A DNA stretch of 64,000 bases from Owenia fusiformis (Eukaryota; Annelida; Polychaeta; Sabellida; Oweniidae), in NCBI GenBank assembly GCA_903813345.2, contig CAIIXF020000007.1:14738714-14802713 (forward strand), written 5' to 3'. A model generated the notes under the pieces. The model did not search any database. It was not told the origin of the DNA and was given only the letters and a program-made list of their open reading frames with translations. Of the stretch, positions 11,713-24,160 are shown one piece after another; the first letter of the stretch is position 1, and every line of letters begins with the position of its first letter. A program made the translations under genes and the position numbers.

Positions 11713-14700
11713 TTAAGGCATTGTACGACATCCCAGGAAAGCTAGCTGGGTACAATTATTGTAAATTGCTCTGAAGTCACACTGGCCAAGTGAATATTCA
11801 TTACCCAAACATTTTATATGAATTGCAGGCCATTCATATATCCTACCATTCCAAAAAGGAATGTAACGCACTCTCCTTGCACGTACATAAGGTCCTGCAT
11901 TTCTGAAAGCAACATAGTCAGCATTGATTTTGTATGCTCTTCTTTCACCTGTAGCAGTGAAACAAAAGACATCTGCAGTTGGTTTGTCAAAATTATCCCC
12001 ACAGATCCATCTCCATCCGTGCTTTTCACCACTAAACACCTTGATTAACCCTGATTTTGGTGGCATCCATACTCTAAGTTGATGGCAATAGACACTGACT
12101 CTTCTGTTAGACGAGCATGAAGCCTCATCACCACTCTTAAAGGTACATTCAGCAATGTTTGCTTCATCTCCATTACATTTGACATCACTCATCACTATTG
12201 GGTCAGCTCTGCCTCCAAGGACATTATTGCTGTCAACACTAACATACATAGGTTTTCCTGGATGAGATACAACAATCAACAGTGATATGACATATTTTGC
12301 AATACAGTAGTTCAAAATTAATCATATGCATACGACATATCAACAATTTAAGGAATAAAGACTAAGATTCTATGATTTATTTTGCAATATACGACCAAAA
12401 ATTCAATTTTAATCATTGTTCATTGGCAACAGCCAGAATAAAATTGGAGGTCACATATTTGCCATAAATCATAGAATCAAACAAACCAGGTAAAATGTTT
12501 TTAAATTAAGTGCTCATATACCCCAATATGGACAAACAGATCGATTGTGCTGTTAATGTGGCGTCACATATTTTAGAATGTTAACACCTCCCCTTAATTA
12601 AAGGTTTTGTGTGATATTATAGTATTATTACTTGATGGAGAGTGTGATATTATAGTATTATTACATGATGGAGAGTGTGATATTATAGTATTATTACATG
12701 ATGGAGAGTGTGATATTATAGTATTATTACATGAAGGAGAGTGTGATGTATTGAAATATCCCCTTGAAAGATCAAATATCACATGAGGCAGAGCCGAGCA
12801 TTAATTTTTTTCCGAGTGATGAATTTATGGATTGGTTACAAAAAGGACGTCATACCGGTAACTTGAATCTCGAAACGACAGAGAAATTGTAAACCGTGAA
12901 GTCAGATGTTTATTAAATATTTTAAAGAAATACACCTATTTTGTACACTAGTATTTACATATAAGTAAGTGAGAACATTCCAATTATATAATAAATTTCC
13001 TTCCCCTTCAGGCTGTGGAAAATATTATACATTTTATTAGGTCACATAGGTTTTGGTCATATCAAGTTGAGTTAACACTTTCATTTTAGGATTAAAGACC
13101 TGGGAAATGACTCAGGCATTGTTGACTGAATCATTTCCCTGAAGGTGTTGTTTTCAAATTGTTGCGTGACTGCACAGCAGGAATGCATCAAGTCTTGGGC
13201 TTAAATTCTTTCCACACATAGCAAAATATTCATCTACAAAATCATCTAAAGGATACAAAATCACTTAAAGATAATATTTTCAATGAATCTTTTTGCGAGG
13301 GTCAAGTTGGCAAATCATCATTTTCAATTCGTAGAGTCCAGTTGTCACCTTGACAACTATTTTACAACCATCCAAAGTATGACATTGGGTGCGTTGATTA
13401 TATAATTCATTGCAGTTATTTGAAATGTTTGGATTGGCGGGAATGGGACACAGGTTGCCTTGCTATATGGAAGTTGCTGTTTGATTATTTTGCAATATAT
13501 ACTCCATAAATCAAAACATTTATAAAAAATAACTTAATTTTGTTTAAAAATTATTTTATCATATCGTAGTTTACTTACTGTTAGCTTTATTAAAAGCTCC
13601 AGTTTGTCTGCATAGTACTTGGGTTTCCTTGATTCCCCAGCCTGTAGCACAAACAGCCCCTCTTTGATTGTTTAAGATATTCACCTCTACTTGGCCCAGG
13701 TAAGGAAACTCTGTCTTTGCTCTTATATACTCATCGATACCTGTTTTAGTCATAGGTTTAGAAATAATGTTAAAACTATTATGTTTATATTTGTTTTCTA
13801 TGTTTAATGTGTAATTTAATATAATGGTTAAGAACAGCACCGAGTAGGGCTTGTTTTTGTAATTTTCTCATGTTTTTACTCTCACATTATTTCTGTACTC
13901 AAAAATATCAAGTAATCCATATTTCATCCACATTGTGCATCTTTAATACATACATACTATAAAGTTGTGCATTTAACTTATTGCAATGGGATTTAGATAT
14001 AACAATCATTGGTACCTGGTTGATGATCCAAACATTTTACTCCTACATTGTAATATTCACAGACCCTAGGGACACATTTACATACACTACCAGAGTCAGT
14101 GGCCTGGCATTCAAACTTCACAAAAGTTGATGTGTCTGGAAATGTGCGTTGCTCATGATATATTGGAATAGCATGTTCAGGAGGGAAGCCTAGAGAATCA
14201 CAGATAATACTGGCTTCTGTCTTTGTCCAGTTGTTACTGCAGATACTTTTGTTAATGTTCACTATTTCTGGTTTACCCAAAGAACCAACAGAATCCTTCA
14301 AACGTATTTGTATATCATTGAACATGTCACAAGACATGTATACTGTAGATGCAAAGTCACTATGGCAATGTCGTCCCAAACTGAAGCTACGGCAGTAGTA
14401 CATGCTTTTTTCAGTCCCGATACATCGCCCCCCTGTGTGAACATAATTGTGGCTTGGTGATATGTATTTATATATAAAGACTCTCCCTGTTTTAAATCCC
14501 AGATGTTTGCACAATGCCTTTGAATCTTCCATGTCCCAATTCCGTGTGCACATAGGTAGCCATGTGTCATGAAGAAAAACCTGTATATCTCCATATCTTC
14601 CTTCACTCAGCCTAATTGATGAAACATTACATGATATTACAGGTCTGTGACCCCAAATGCCTGTCTCAACATTCCACTCAGAAAATCTGCACTCTCTTAT

Positions 14701-17700
14701 ATGCTTTTCAGAACCCAAACATTTAATATCTGTAAATATAAACGGTTTTGCAGAATATCCATTCCACTCAATTTGTATGATTCCCACATGATTTGAATCA
14801 GATTCAAAGCCAAGTTGTCGACAGATTGTTCTTGCAAACCCAATGTACCAAGACCAGCGATAACCACACACCAAGAGCCATGTATCATTCACTTTGACTT
14901 TCAGATCCCCATGTGATCCTTTATCAAGCTTTATAATAGCCTCAGAAACAGCACCTTTGAATGATGAAAAAAATATTCATGTACATAATCATCTACCTTC
15001 GAATTAAATGTCATTAAAAATCAGCAAGTGATTTTAATTATGAAAAAGACATTCAAAGTTACATGTAACTTACTTTCTGGTCCATCGGGACATGCTATCT
15101 CATAAGGTAACTTATTTCGTAGAACTATATCCTTACACATTCCAGGTGATTGAACAAGCCGTTTCCAATCCCCAGCTATTGATATAATTGTTTGACACTT
15201 GGATAATTCTGTTTCATCAATCTCCCCACGATAACCTGTTCTACAGGCAATGTAAGCAACTTCATAGCTCGTATCATTGGTAACCTCTGTGGTTCTGGCA
15301 TACTTTGTCTCTAAACCCAGCCATTTGCATCCTTTATATGGCGATTTTTCACAAGCTAGATACCATTTATTGGAAACAAACACTTCCAAAAGTCCAGATT
15401 TTAAACCAGATGTTATCAGTCCTTTTCTAAGTCTAAATTTTGGTTCACATATTCCAGTTAAAAGTGTCATGGAATCTGTATAATTACGAAATTCTGTTTT
15501 ACAATCCTGTAGATTTCTTGCTGAACCTTCGCATATGAGGGTATAATTCCAAATGGGACCTCTGTACACAGTTTTTGGCCAATATCTGTGTTTTAAGCCA
15601 AATTCATAGCCAAGTTGCCTGCAAGCTACATCTGCTAACAATTTGGTGTTCCCAGGATTCATCACTGTTCCCCAGACTCCTTCATGTTTTAGCTCTATCA
15701 CCCCAGTGTCAGTGATACGAACTGTAGCATTACTTTCATCTTTCTTGCATATCGCAATGGCATCATGGTTTTTCTGGAATATTTATTCTTTAAACATGCA
15801 ACAAAAAATTGTGGAGTAAGTAGCTGACAGAGTTTTACAACATTGCTTGCTAATAATTTTTTGTTCCATGCCATGCCTAATTTCTATAAAATAAAATGAA
15901 ATGCCTAATGAATGCATACTTTTATTTGGTTGATATCCAGTTTTCAGTTTCAGTGAATTGAATCTTTTCTCATATTTTATACTTCAAATCTTCAATTATT
16001 TCCAAAGTTGATTGATATATTATTTATGCATCTGCTGCAGATATTATATTTGGGGTCATATCTTTAGTTGTCATTGTATCATCTTGAGGCATATGAATGG
16101 TGATGGCAAATGTTATTAGATGATTGTTCTTACTGGGTTGCTTGGTGTAAATAGACATGTCATGACTTTTATACACTGATCATCAATGCATACCTCACAT
16201 TTTGGTGTTTTAAGCCATTCTGGTGTTTCACACTGTCCAATAAATGTTTCATTCCCATTGCACTTTACATTCTGAACCCCATATTTTCGTCCCTTGCGTC
16301 CATGTCCTCCCCATTTCTTCGGGTTTCTTCTATGGGCTTTGGTATCTAAAAAAAATTTATCAGGTACTAGTATTATTTTGAGAATAATTTAAGACTGTCA
16401 TATGTTTTAGCAGTCAGCGTTTTCATGCCACAAATACAAAATTTATCATCAAAGTGATATGTTTCTTCTTCTAAAGGACCAAGGATAATGAAATAGTTAT
16501 CAACTCAACTCTCTGAAAAATCATGGAATAAAAATTTATCTGGCTTTACCACATTTCCAAGGTGTTAGACTTATCTTGTTTTTCTCATTGTTATTATAGA
16601 TTTAACAGTAAAGATTTATAAAATCTGCAAAAGTACATGTAGAATGGCATTGAAAGTATATGATGTGGAAGATTATCAAAATTCAAAAACAGAGGTGAAT
16701 GGATAATTTTGGCATGATTTTTCTGTAAAGGAAATCCAAATGCATTCCTATAATAATGGTTTTTCAGATATTCAAATTGGTATAATTTTTATTATCCCTT
16801 TCCTAATAATGGAATGTGACACATTCACAATTCACCTGATTTATAAATCTGTGTCTCAGATCCTTCAGGATCATATCCTAATTGCCTACATATGACCTTG
16901 GCATCATTTACATCCCAGCCATAGTTGCAGACTCTTCGCCATTTCCTTTTAAAGTAGACTTCTACCCTGCCTTGGCCTTGAGAGGCTTCATTCCCAGTGA
17001 GTCGTGCATCAAAGTCATGAGCAAGACGTGCCATTACTCCTGTAGTTCAAGTTCATTACCTTTTCTCATTCATCATGTTTTTTTACTTTTCTTTATAATA
17101 ACTTAAATCATTTTATATTTTTGTGAATGAACAAACCATTTTTGTAGACTGTACGGATCGGAGAAATAAAATCAAATGTAAGAATAAAGAATCTATTTCT
17201 GTTTTTAATTTAGTTTGATTTATAAAATAATGGACTCACCATTTGTAAATATGGCTACAATGATAGTAACATAGTGAACAGAAAGTTTCTTTCTGCTAGC
17301 TTGTCTTTTATTTCAAGTTCATCATATAACAGTTTAGTTTTACAGATATTTACCTGGTCTGCTCACTTTCATTTTTTTTGGCTAGATTGTCATCTATTTA
17401 TCATCAAGTAACCTTTTAATTTTCATGTGAGAAACTTTATATAATGCAGCAGCATAAACCAGGACTTTGATAGCAGATACGCAAGGCCAAAGGCTGAGCA
17501 AAAATAAGGAGGTCAGGGGGCACCCCCCCTGGAAATTATTTGATTTTAGACCTTAAATGGTGCGTTCTGGGTGATATCAGACTGTGGAATGGGGCGCTAT
17601 TGATTGTATACATTGTTTGAGATATGTGTAAATGAATAAATAAAACCATGCATGACATGATTGCCTGTTAAATCGATTATCATTCAATTTATTTTTTGCT

Positions 17701-17821
17701 CCATTATTTAAGGTATGCAACTGCGTACCCTCGCGTATGCCTGGTTACTCATCTGTAATGAAAATAAAATATGATACTCACCACTTGTAGACAGGACTGC
17801 AATGATATAATAAAGCAGCAT
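11713..17821 (-). CDS. SRCR-B: secreted protein with eight group A SRCR domains
   Basis: Seven exons: 17821-17782, 17039-16836, 16345-16194, 15773-15074, 14954-14016, 13740-13579, 12257-11713, with the same phases (1,1,0,1,1,1) as SRCR-A, giving 913 residues. The signal peptide is MLLYYIIAVLSTS. Exon sizes match A exactly for exons 1, 2, 3, 6 and 7 (40, 204, 152, 162 and 545 nt); exons 4 and 5 are shorter (700 and 939 nt). Domain order is as in A. SRCR2 also lacks the first and fifth cysteines of the six. The stop follows CRTMP, with no membrane anchor, so it is predicted secreted. Exon 7 differs from A at only four residues, whereas exons 4-6 differ much more. Next to A in the same direction; each has its own signal exon and upstream sequence, so separate transcription is likely. 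Confidence 0.88.
12609..12740. repeat. 33-bp tandem repeat, four copies, in SRCR-B intron 6
   Basis: Four near-identical units of the form GTGTGATATTATAGTATTAT plus TACATGATGGAGA run head to tail. AT-rich, no known function. Confidence 0.9.
17240..17290 (-). pseudogene. Decayed duplicate of the SRCR signal-peptide exon
   Basis: On the minus strand, GTTCACTATGTTACTATCAT followed by TGTAGCCATATTTACAAATG and an intact GTGAGT donor aligns with exon 1 of SRCR-C (GTTCACAATGCTGCTGCATA...). About seven bases are missing, so the ATG frame now hits TAG after five codons, and the frame that would match the donor has no ATG before a stop. It lies in SRCR-B intron 1, 200 bp before exon 2. Confidence 0.65.
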
Positions 17822-18831
17822 GGTTTGCAACCTTTATCTTAAGAGCCCCTCTGTGTCAGCTAGTCTAAATTGTTCAAAGTATTTAACTCTAAAGTTAAAA
17901 CTAATGTGGTTAGCTTTTCATCTGTTATGTGTAAATATTATCAATATAACATTCCAAGCAAACCACTAATGTTATATTGTTGCCATGCTGTCTGCATGGT
18001 TGTTGATGTGGTCTTGATCGTGACAGTGGCAGTGATGGCATTCTACAGTACTAATTTTCATCCGTGAATGTTAAAAATTATATGAGTACTTTCCCTAGAG
18101 ATTGTGCATTGACCTAATGTAGCATCTGTTTAAATCCTCATAAAATAGCCACAGTCCAACAACATATGAAAATTGTTGTGATAACTTCCCTGGCTCTTAA
18201 GACCAAGAAAAGGATTGATCAAGATGATTAAATAATTTGGACTTTGAGACAGAGAATTTGTCCAAATACCCCACCAACAAACTACCGGTATCTATTTTTC
18301 AGATTTGAGACTAAAAAGCAAAACTAATAGCAGCAAAATCAAACAATTTATAGTATTTTGTTGTTTTGATCATTTTTATTATGCTGGGTTTATTAATAAA
18401 ACGTGTGTAATGTCAATTATTATTATTATTTGATATGACAATATTAACTTTTGTTTCTGAAATGCCGGGAAATTCAAATAATTGAAAGTTATACTATGAG
18501 CAACTATTTTCAAAAGCTACATTTTTTAAAAAGTTTCTCAAATAGTTTTACAAGTCATGAAACTTAATGGTTAAATGATTAAACTATATATTTTCAAACT
18601 TTGCTTGGGGCCTTTAAATTGATTTTTTTCATGCCACCACCAGAAGAAGTGACATATTGTCAAAGTCTCTTACTTTTTTGTGAATGGTGTTTGGCAGTTG
18701 GTGTATGGCGGTTGATGTTCAGTGTTCGACATCTGTAATAAATGGCAGGTTTTGACATTTTGCAGGTTAATGCCATTTTAGTTTTAATTGTGTGATTCTG
18801 TTCTATTATTCCTATATTTTTATAATTTTAG
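17822..18831. other. Intergenic region between SRCR-B and RBM48, divergently arranged
   Basis: It contains the putative upstream region of SRCR-B, including a single copy (17990-18029) of the unit expanded into a minisatellite upstream of SRCR-A. I could not find the N-terminal RRM exons of RBM48 here. Confidence 0.4.
17990..18029. promoter_or_regulatory. Single-copy relative of the SRCR-A upstream repeat
   Basis: GTCTGCATGGTTGTTGATGT followed by GGTCTTGATCGTGACAGTGG matches the repeat unit at 10445-10875 and lies about 170-210 bp upstream of the SRCR-B start codon. The preceding AAACCACTAATGTTATATT also matches the SRCR-A flank. Shared position suggests a promoter-proximal ancestral segment; any regulatory role is inference. 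Confidence 0.4.
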
Positions 18832-18882
18832 GCAAGCTAAGAGGAAGTTAGATGAATATTCATTCTTTGGCAATATTCTATA
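18832..18882 (+). pseudogene. Duplicated start of an RBM48 exon, with its own splice acceptor
   Basis: After TTTTAG the sequence reads QAKRKLDEYSFFGNIL in the RBM48 frame, then runs into Y-rich codons and an in-frame TGA. The genuine exon 73 bases downstream reads HAKRKLDDYSFFGNVL. Most nucleotide differences between the two are synonymous or conservative. Confidence 0.75.
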
Positions 18883-18904
18883 TTATTCCTTTCTATGATT
18901 CCAG

Positions 18905-21273
18905 ACATGCTAAAAGGAAGCTAGATGACTACTCATTCTTTGGCAATGTCCTTCATGTGAGCTATGCCCCAGAGTGGGAGAGTGTGGCTGAGACCAGGGA
19001 GAAACTACAACAAAGGCGCAAAGCCATAGCTATTAGGACCAGAAAAAGTAAGATATTTATCAAAATAATCCAAAAATGTTTATGTTTCAACATTGTCATC
19101 ACGTCTGGATACAATACAAGCTTGCGACAACAGGCAAACATGCCTAACAGCTACAGTATCCAATGATGATGATGTTGATATAATCAACCAAAATACAACT
19201 TTTATTCTGTTATGTTAGGTATCACATGAATATTGTTCTGTATAAAACATACAAACCCCATTTAAATGCATTTCAAATCAAAGTAAAACAATGTTCTATG
19301 CATGATTATGAAGTAAATTAATGGAGGCTTAGTGAGCTGTCAAATTCTTTTTGCATTGCAATATATTTATTAGAAGATTCTTGTGTTACTTGCTACTTCA
19401 ATGCTTCCATCTTATATTTATATTAACAATTGTCAATTATCCTCTTTGAGGATGTAGCACTATAATTGTGAAAACATCACATCATCACACTAGTTACATG
19501 CGTTAATGCAATTCACAAGAGTGAACATAATGGTGATGGGATTCTATTTAGTATTCATAACATTGCATTTACTCTTCCCCAATTATTTCTTTTAAAGACA
19601 TTGCATTCAATCTGGGGAACATAGTATTTATTCTGATTATTTCAGGTGAACCATCCAAAACAAAGAATCCAGAGTCATTGGATATAGATAAGGATGAGAC
19701 CACAACAGCAGCTTTAAGTGAGTCAACTAATGAGCATGGAGACAACTGTCAACAAAAAATTGATGAAGTTACTGAACATCAATCTGTTACTGATCAGCCC
19801 AGAAATAATGAAGAGTATTTTCAGCATCAGCCTCATCCTAGTGAACAATTTCCCACACATGCTCCTCATGGAAATGGATGGGAGAATCACTGGAGGTCCC
19901 ATATGCTACCTCCTCCAAATCTCCCATGGTCACTTGGTGATCATTCAAGGGTTCCTTTTTGTCCAAGAGTTCCACCTTTCTATCCCCGAGGAAGTTTAAG
20001 ACCACCCCCATGGCCATGCAGAGAACAATACCCCTCTCTACCTGCCCCTCCAAGGCATGGTGTTGCTCCCCCAAGGTCATATAAACAAGATATCGACCAT
20101 GCTAGAGTACCATCCTCACACTCAACATTACCTAAGGACTTTCAACCATACAATGATTCAGAAAATAAAATCAACCAACAAACGGAAACTGCTCAAACAA
20201 ATAATACTGAAGGAGTCAAAGAAGATAATGTCAGGGATTTACAGCAGAAACAGCCAAGACAGTTAAAGGAAAATGAAAAATTAGTCGATGGATTAATTAT
20301 TAGAGATGTTAAAACTAAATCTGCTGGGCTAAAGTTTGTGCCAAGGCAAGCAGTGAAACACAAACACTCAGATTCAGAGGGTAAGAAAAAAGACAAAGAA
20401 ACTGATAATGTGAATATCGAGTTAAGAAGAAATGCATTTGTTTTGGGGGCAAAGGCAGGACCTCTGGCTCTCTCTAATAGCGAAATAAAAGCAGAGAAAG
20501 TATGTCAGGAATCTGTTCATAAGACAAGGCAGGCAATACGAGACAAGGTCAAATCGGTAAGTGTCTATTAGTCGTTATATGATTGATGTTTCATTACTTC
20601 ATTCATTGCATTATTATTCTCACAATTTTATGGTATTTTTTATTATTGTAATCACTGTCAGATGCTGCTTTTTCACTCACTTTGAAGTCACTGGAAGGAG
20701 CCCATTGAACCCATTGTAATGTGACTTATAATTTCACTTTGGAATATAAGCTGCCATTTAGGGCTACATATCTGGTTAACTTAACCTTATTTGTTCTTTT
20801 ACATACTCTTGAGTGTTTGTATTTAATCAAGGTCTAGATTATTGTGATATAACTCCGATCTTGCTAATTTTTTTAAATCATTGCTAATGATTTATGCAAG
20901 GCACTAGCCCCCAGGCAGTTCAAAAACGCGACCTGAATGTTTGTATGAAGTTTAATTTAAAGCCTACTCATGATTTCACACTGTAGCGCTGTTGAAAGTC
21001 TTTTTGCTGTATGTTTTATTTCTATTTGGTCATCATTCTTCAAACAATTGATTTTCAAAATATATATTGCCAAACTTTGTGACAACTTATTCATCCCTGC
21101 TTATCCCAAAGAATCCCCTATATGCAGTCAAATAACAATCAAACATGATAACCTTATCTGTCGTCCTTTTCAATTGATGACTTTTTATATTTTTATATTT
21201 TTCTTTTGATATGAACATTTTTCAGGTTTTTGTTGATACCATTGTACAACCTCCAAGGAAAAAGAAAAAATAG
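18905..21273 (+). CDS. RBM48: RBM48-like minor-spliceosome RNA-binding protein, C-terminal exons only
   Basis: Three exons are supported: 18905-19047, 19646-20556 and 21226-21273, all GT/AG, encoding about 367 residues to the stop after VQPPRKKKK. The first begins in codon phase 2 with HAKRKLDDYSFFGNVLHVSY and APEWESVAETREKLQQRR, the end of the RRM and following helix typical of RBM48. That family works with ARMC7 in U12-type (minor) intron splicing in the nucleus. The long middle exon is low in order: acidic Ser/Thr-rich, then proline-rich (PPPNLPW, PPPWPC), then a Lys-rich tail with RRNAFVLGAKAGPLAL. The N-terminal part of the RRM (roughly 100 residues in the family) is not seen upstream within 1 kb, so the gene is either partial here or has a distant first exon. 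It sits between SRCR-B and SRCR-C on the opposite strand. Confidence 0.8.
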
Positions 21274-21289
21274 ACGTTGTTCTAAGTTA

Positions 21290-21800
21290 ACAAGTACATA
21301 GCAATGGACACGTACAAGCATACGTGCTAAACAAGCCAGCTGATGGACATGTTGTTCAAGTGTAAATGTTAACTTATAGGCATGTTGTTCAAGTGTAAAT
21401 GCTAAACCATACACCTTATGCACATGTTGTTCAAGTGTAAGTGCTAATCAAGTCATCTTAAGGACATGTTGTTCAGGGGTAACTGTAAAGCAGTCATCTT
21501 ATGGACATGTTTTTAAGTATAAGTGTAAAAGTAGACACCTTATGAACATGTTTTTAAGTTTAAGTGTAAAAGTGGACACTCATGGACATGTTTCAAAGTG
21601 TAAGTGGCCACCTTATGGACATGTTATTCAAGTGTAAGTGCAAAAGCAGACACCTTACGGATATGCATTTAAGTGTCAGTATGAAAGCAGCCACCTTGTG
21701 GACATGTTCAAGTGTAAATGCTAACTTATAGGCATGTTGGTCAAGTGTAAGTGTAAAAGGAGACAACTTATGAACATATTCTTCATATAAGTAAACAACA
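21290..21800. repeat. Degenerate minisatellite in the presumed RBM48 3' UTR
   Basis: Units built on CTTATGGACATGTTGTTCAA followed by GTGTAAGTGCTAA recur about every 40-65 bp, starting some 20 bp after the stop codon. Confidence 0.75.
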
Positions 21801-22169
21801 AGCCATCTTATCTGAGGGACATGTCAGATTTTGTGATTGTTCTAATCCCTCATATATTAAATAGGTGGTTGTTCAGGTAAGTAAATCATATTGAAAAATG
21901 ATGCTATGTTGAGCATTGTAATCTAGACTAGAAGGCTAATAATAATTCATTTATATATACAGATTGAGCCATTAAAACTGTACAATGCATCTTAATTTTA
22001 TTCATCAGACCGATCACATAGGTGAACCATGTGTAACACACCATAAGAAGAATTCATATGTCACTCATCTTAAATGCATTTTGATTAATTGTCATATTTC
22101 ACTTCAACAGAATTTGTTCATAACAGTGATGAGATCTATGAAGAAGATGTTCACCAATTTCCTATCAGC

Positions 22170-22175
22170 AATAAA
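22170..22175 (+). promoter_or_regulatory. Candidate polyadenylation signal for RBM48
   Basis: AATAAA on the coding strand, 0.9 kb after the stop. It would place the minisatellite inside the 3' UTR. Not unique in this AT-rich DNA. Confidence 0.25.
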
Positions 22176-22762
22176 AGTTGTCAATCAGTAAAAAGTTTAT
22201 ACTTTACATTTTAATGCCATCCTAAGATAACTGTGTGCAAATCATTATTTTATCCCCAAATTGTTTTGGTATAAGGATGTGCAACCCTTGTTCCTTCATA
22301 ACTCAGTCTCATTTTAACAAATAATCCCCAATATTCTGCCTCTTCAAATGTCAAATTGCATGTGTATCCCAGATAAATGTTGATAAATGTTTTAAAAAGT
22401 CACAATATTTATAGCATACGGTTCTTAATATATGCAGAAACTGTCTAGCCATCTTAAATGACAATAGTATTTTGGTATCATGCATTTTTTGGCCTATCCT
22501 ATATATAACTAGACATTAGAAATTCATTTTCAGACTCCAGTCTGATGGCAATTTTTTTGATGAGATACGCCAGTATCTATTTTTAAATTATTGGACCAGG
22601 TGCCTGGCTGCTTGAACCTCTGATAGCCTAATGACCAATGATGACAGATTAACCACAGACCACATGCTTCAAATTCTTGGGTCTGTTCTCACTGGGAAGC
22701 AGGTCAGTCTCAGAGGTTCTGGCAAGCAAAGCAAATGTTAGCTAAGTTTCGTGATGTTTTAA

Positions 22763-22987
22763 AGGGTGACGCATATCGTTTAGCAAATCGAACGCTCGTT
22801 TCTGGTGTTGCTCACCATTTAGTATAAAAGGCTCGATCCCGGAATAATACTCAAGGGTTCAAAGGCTCGAGGTCGTTGTGTCAACACCTCTAACTTTTAT
22901 ATAACATTGGTACAGTTTAGATCGTCACACATTTATAAAAGGGAGATTTTCATTTTAAAAAATATACGGGAAGCTTATCGGAACCCT
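22763..22987. mobile_element. TTAA-flanked MITE, 225 bp
   Basis: The element begins AGGGTGACGCATATCG and ends CGGAACCCT, and lies between two TTAA tetranucleotides (22759-22762 and 22988-22991). The same ends and TTAA flanks occur in an inverted 569-bp copy at 47189-47757. TTAA duplications are typical of the piggyBac superfamily. No ORF. Confidence 0.75.
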
Positions 22988-23106
22988 TTAAGCAATCTGT
23001 GCAAAGTTTCTTTTGTTATGTAATCTTATGTAACATTACGTGTAATTATACAATATACTTTCTACAGCTCCAAACACTTTTTTGTTGTTTCACTTATTTA
23101 AGTTGT

Positions 23107-23185
23107 CAGACAGACACATGGACAGACGGACAAATGGACAGAAAGACAGACAGGACAGATGAATAGGACAGGACAGACAGGCATT
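23107..23185. repeat. GACA-type microsatellite
   Basis: Imperfect run of ACAGACGGACA, GGACAGA and similar units. Confidence 0.8.
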
Positions 23186-23229
23186 TTTCAAAATTGTCTT
23201 CAATACTCATGACTTTGTATCAGGATATC

Positions 23230-24160
23230 ATCATATTGATTTTTTTTAAATAATTCAAAATGGCGTAGAATCTGAACTGGTAGTTGGATCTCAATTCGGA
23301 CTTGAAAATTTACTATTAATTTGACACCTCAAACATTAAATTTTGAGAACTTTCCAAATGGGAACAAGAAGTTGGATCAAAATTTGGTTTGCATATTCGA
23401 TTCCTGAGAAAATTCTACTCTTATTTCATAACTCATACGTTAAATTTGGAGAACTTTTTGTTTTGACCTACTTTCCCTTCGCCATATCCCAAAAGTGGGT
23501 CAAAATACACCTTGACGGCAAAAAGCTTACACGTATTAGCATACTCTTTGCTATCTGCATACAAAATTTCAAAGAATATTATTATAGTGTAATGTCAGAA
23601 TTGCAAAAATTGCTAAAAATTTGACCTAGATTTTGACCTAGGCCATTTGGTGTCAAAATTTTGAAGCAAAGTAGGTTTTGAGGTTGGCTTCTATTATGGG
23701 CTCTTATTAAGTTGGCTGCATCCAGGCTATATCTCGTTTTGTTACAATTCATTATTTTTTCAAGCCCCATTGACTTAACATGGGATGCCAAAATTGTGAT
23801 TTTTGAGATTTAAAAATGCCATAACTTCCGAACTGGAAGTCTGATCGAAATTTGGTTTGCTGATTCAGATTACTGGGAAAATTCTTTATATTCTTTAAAT
23901 CATACATTGAATTTCAAGAACTTTTTGTTGTAAACTACTTTTCGGATGCCATATTTCAAAAATGGTAAGAGTAATCGAAAATGGATGGCACATGGTCAAA
24001 TTATCTTTTTTCTTGGCTACATGTTGAAAAAAAGACGAAGAAAAAAATATTCAAAATTGACAAAGATAATTGACGAAATGTTGAAAATAAATTTGACCCA
24101 ATTTCCCAGAAAGTTTCACATATATTCCATGTTTTTCAAGGGCTCCCAAGGGCCATGAAT
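23230..24160. repeat. Diverged direct repeats, likely transposon-derived
   Basis: Segments with GAACTGGTAGTTGGATC (23273), ACAAGAAGTTGGATCAAAAT (23360) and GAACTGGAAGTCTGATCGAA (23830) are followed by similar text (AATTTGGTTTGC, then GAACTTTTTGTT). The unit is a few hundred bases and degenerate. No protein recognised. Confidence 0.5.
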
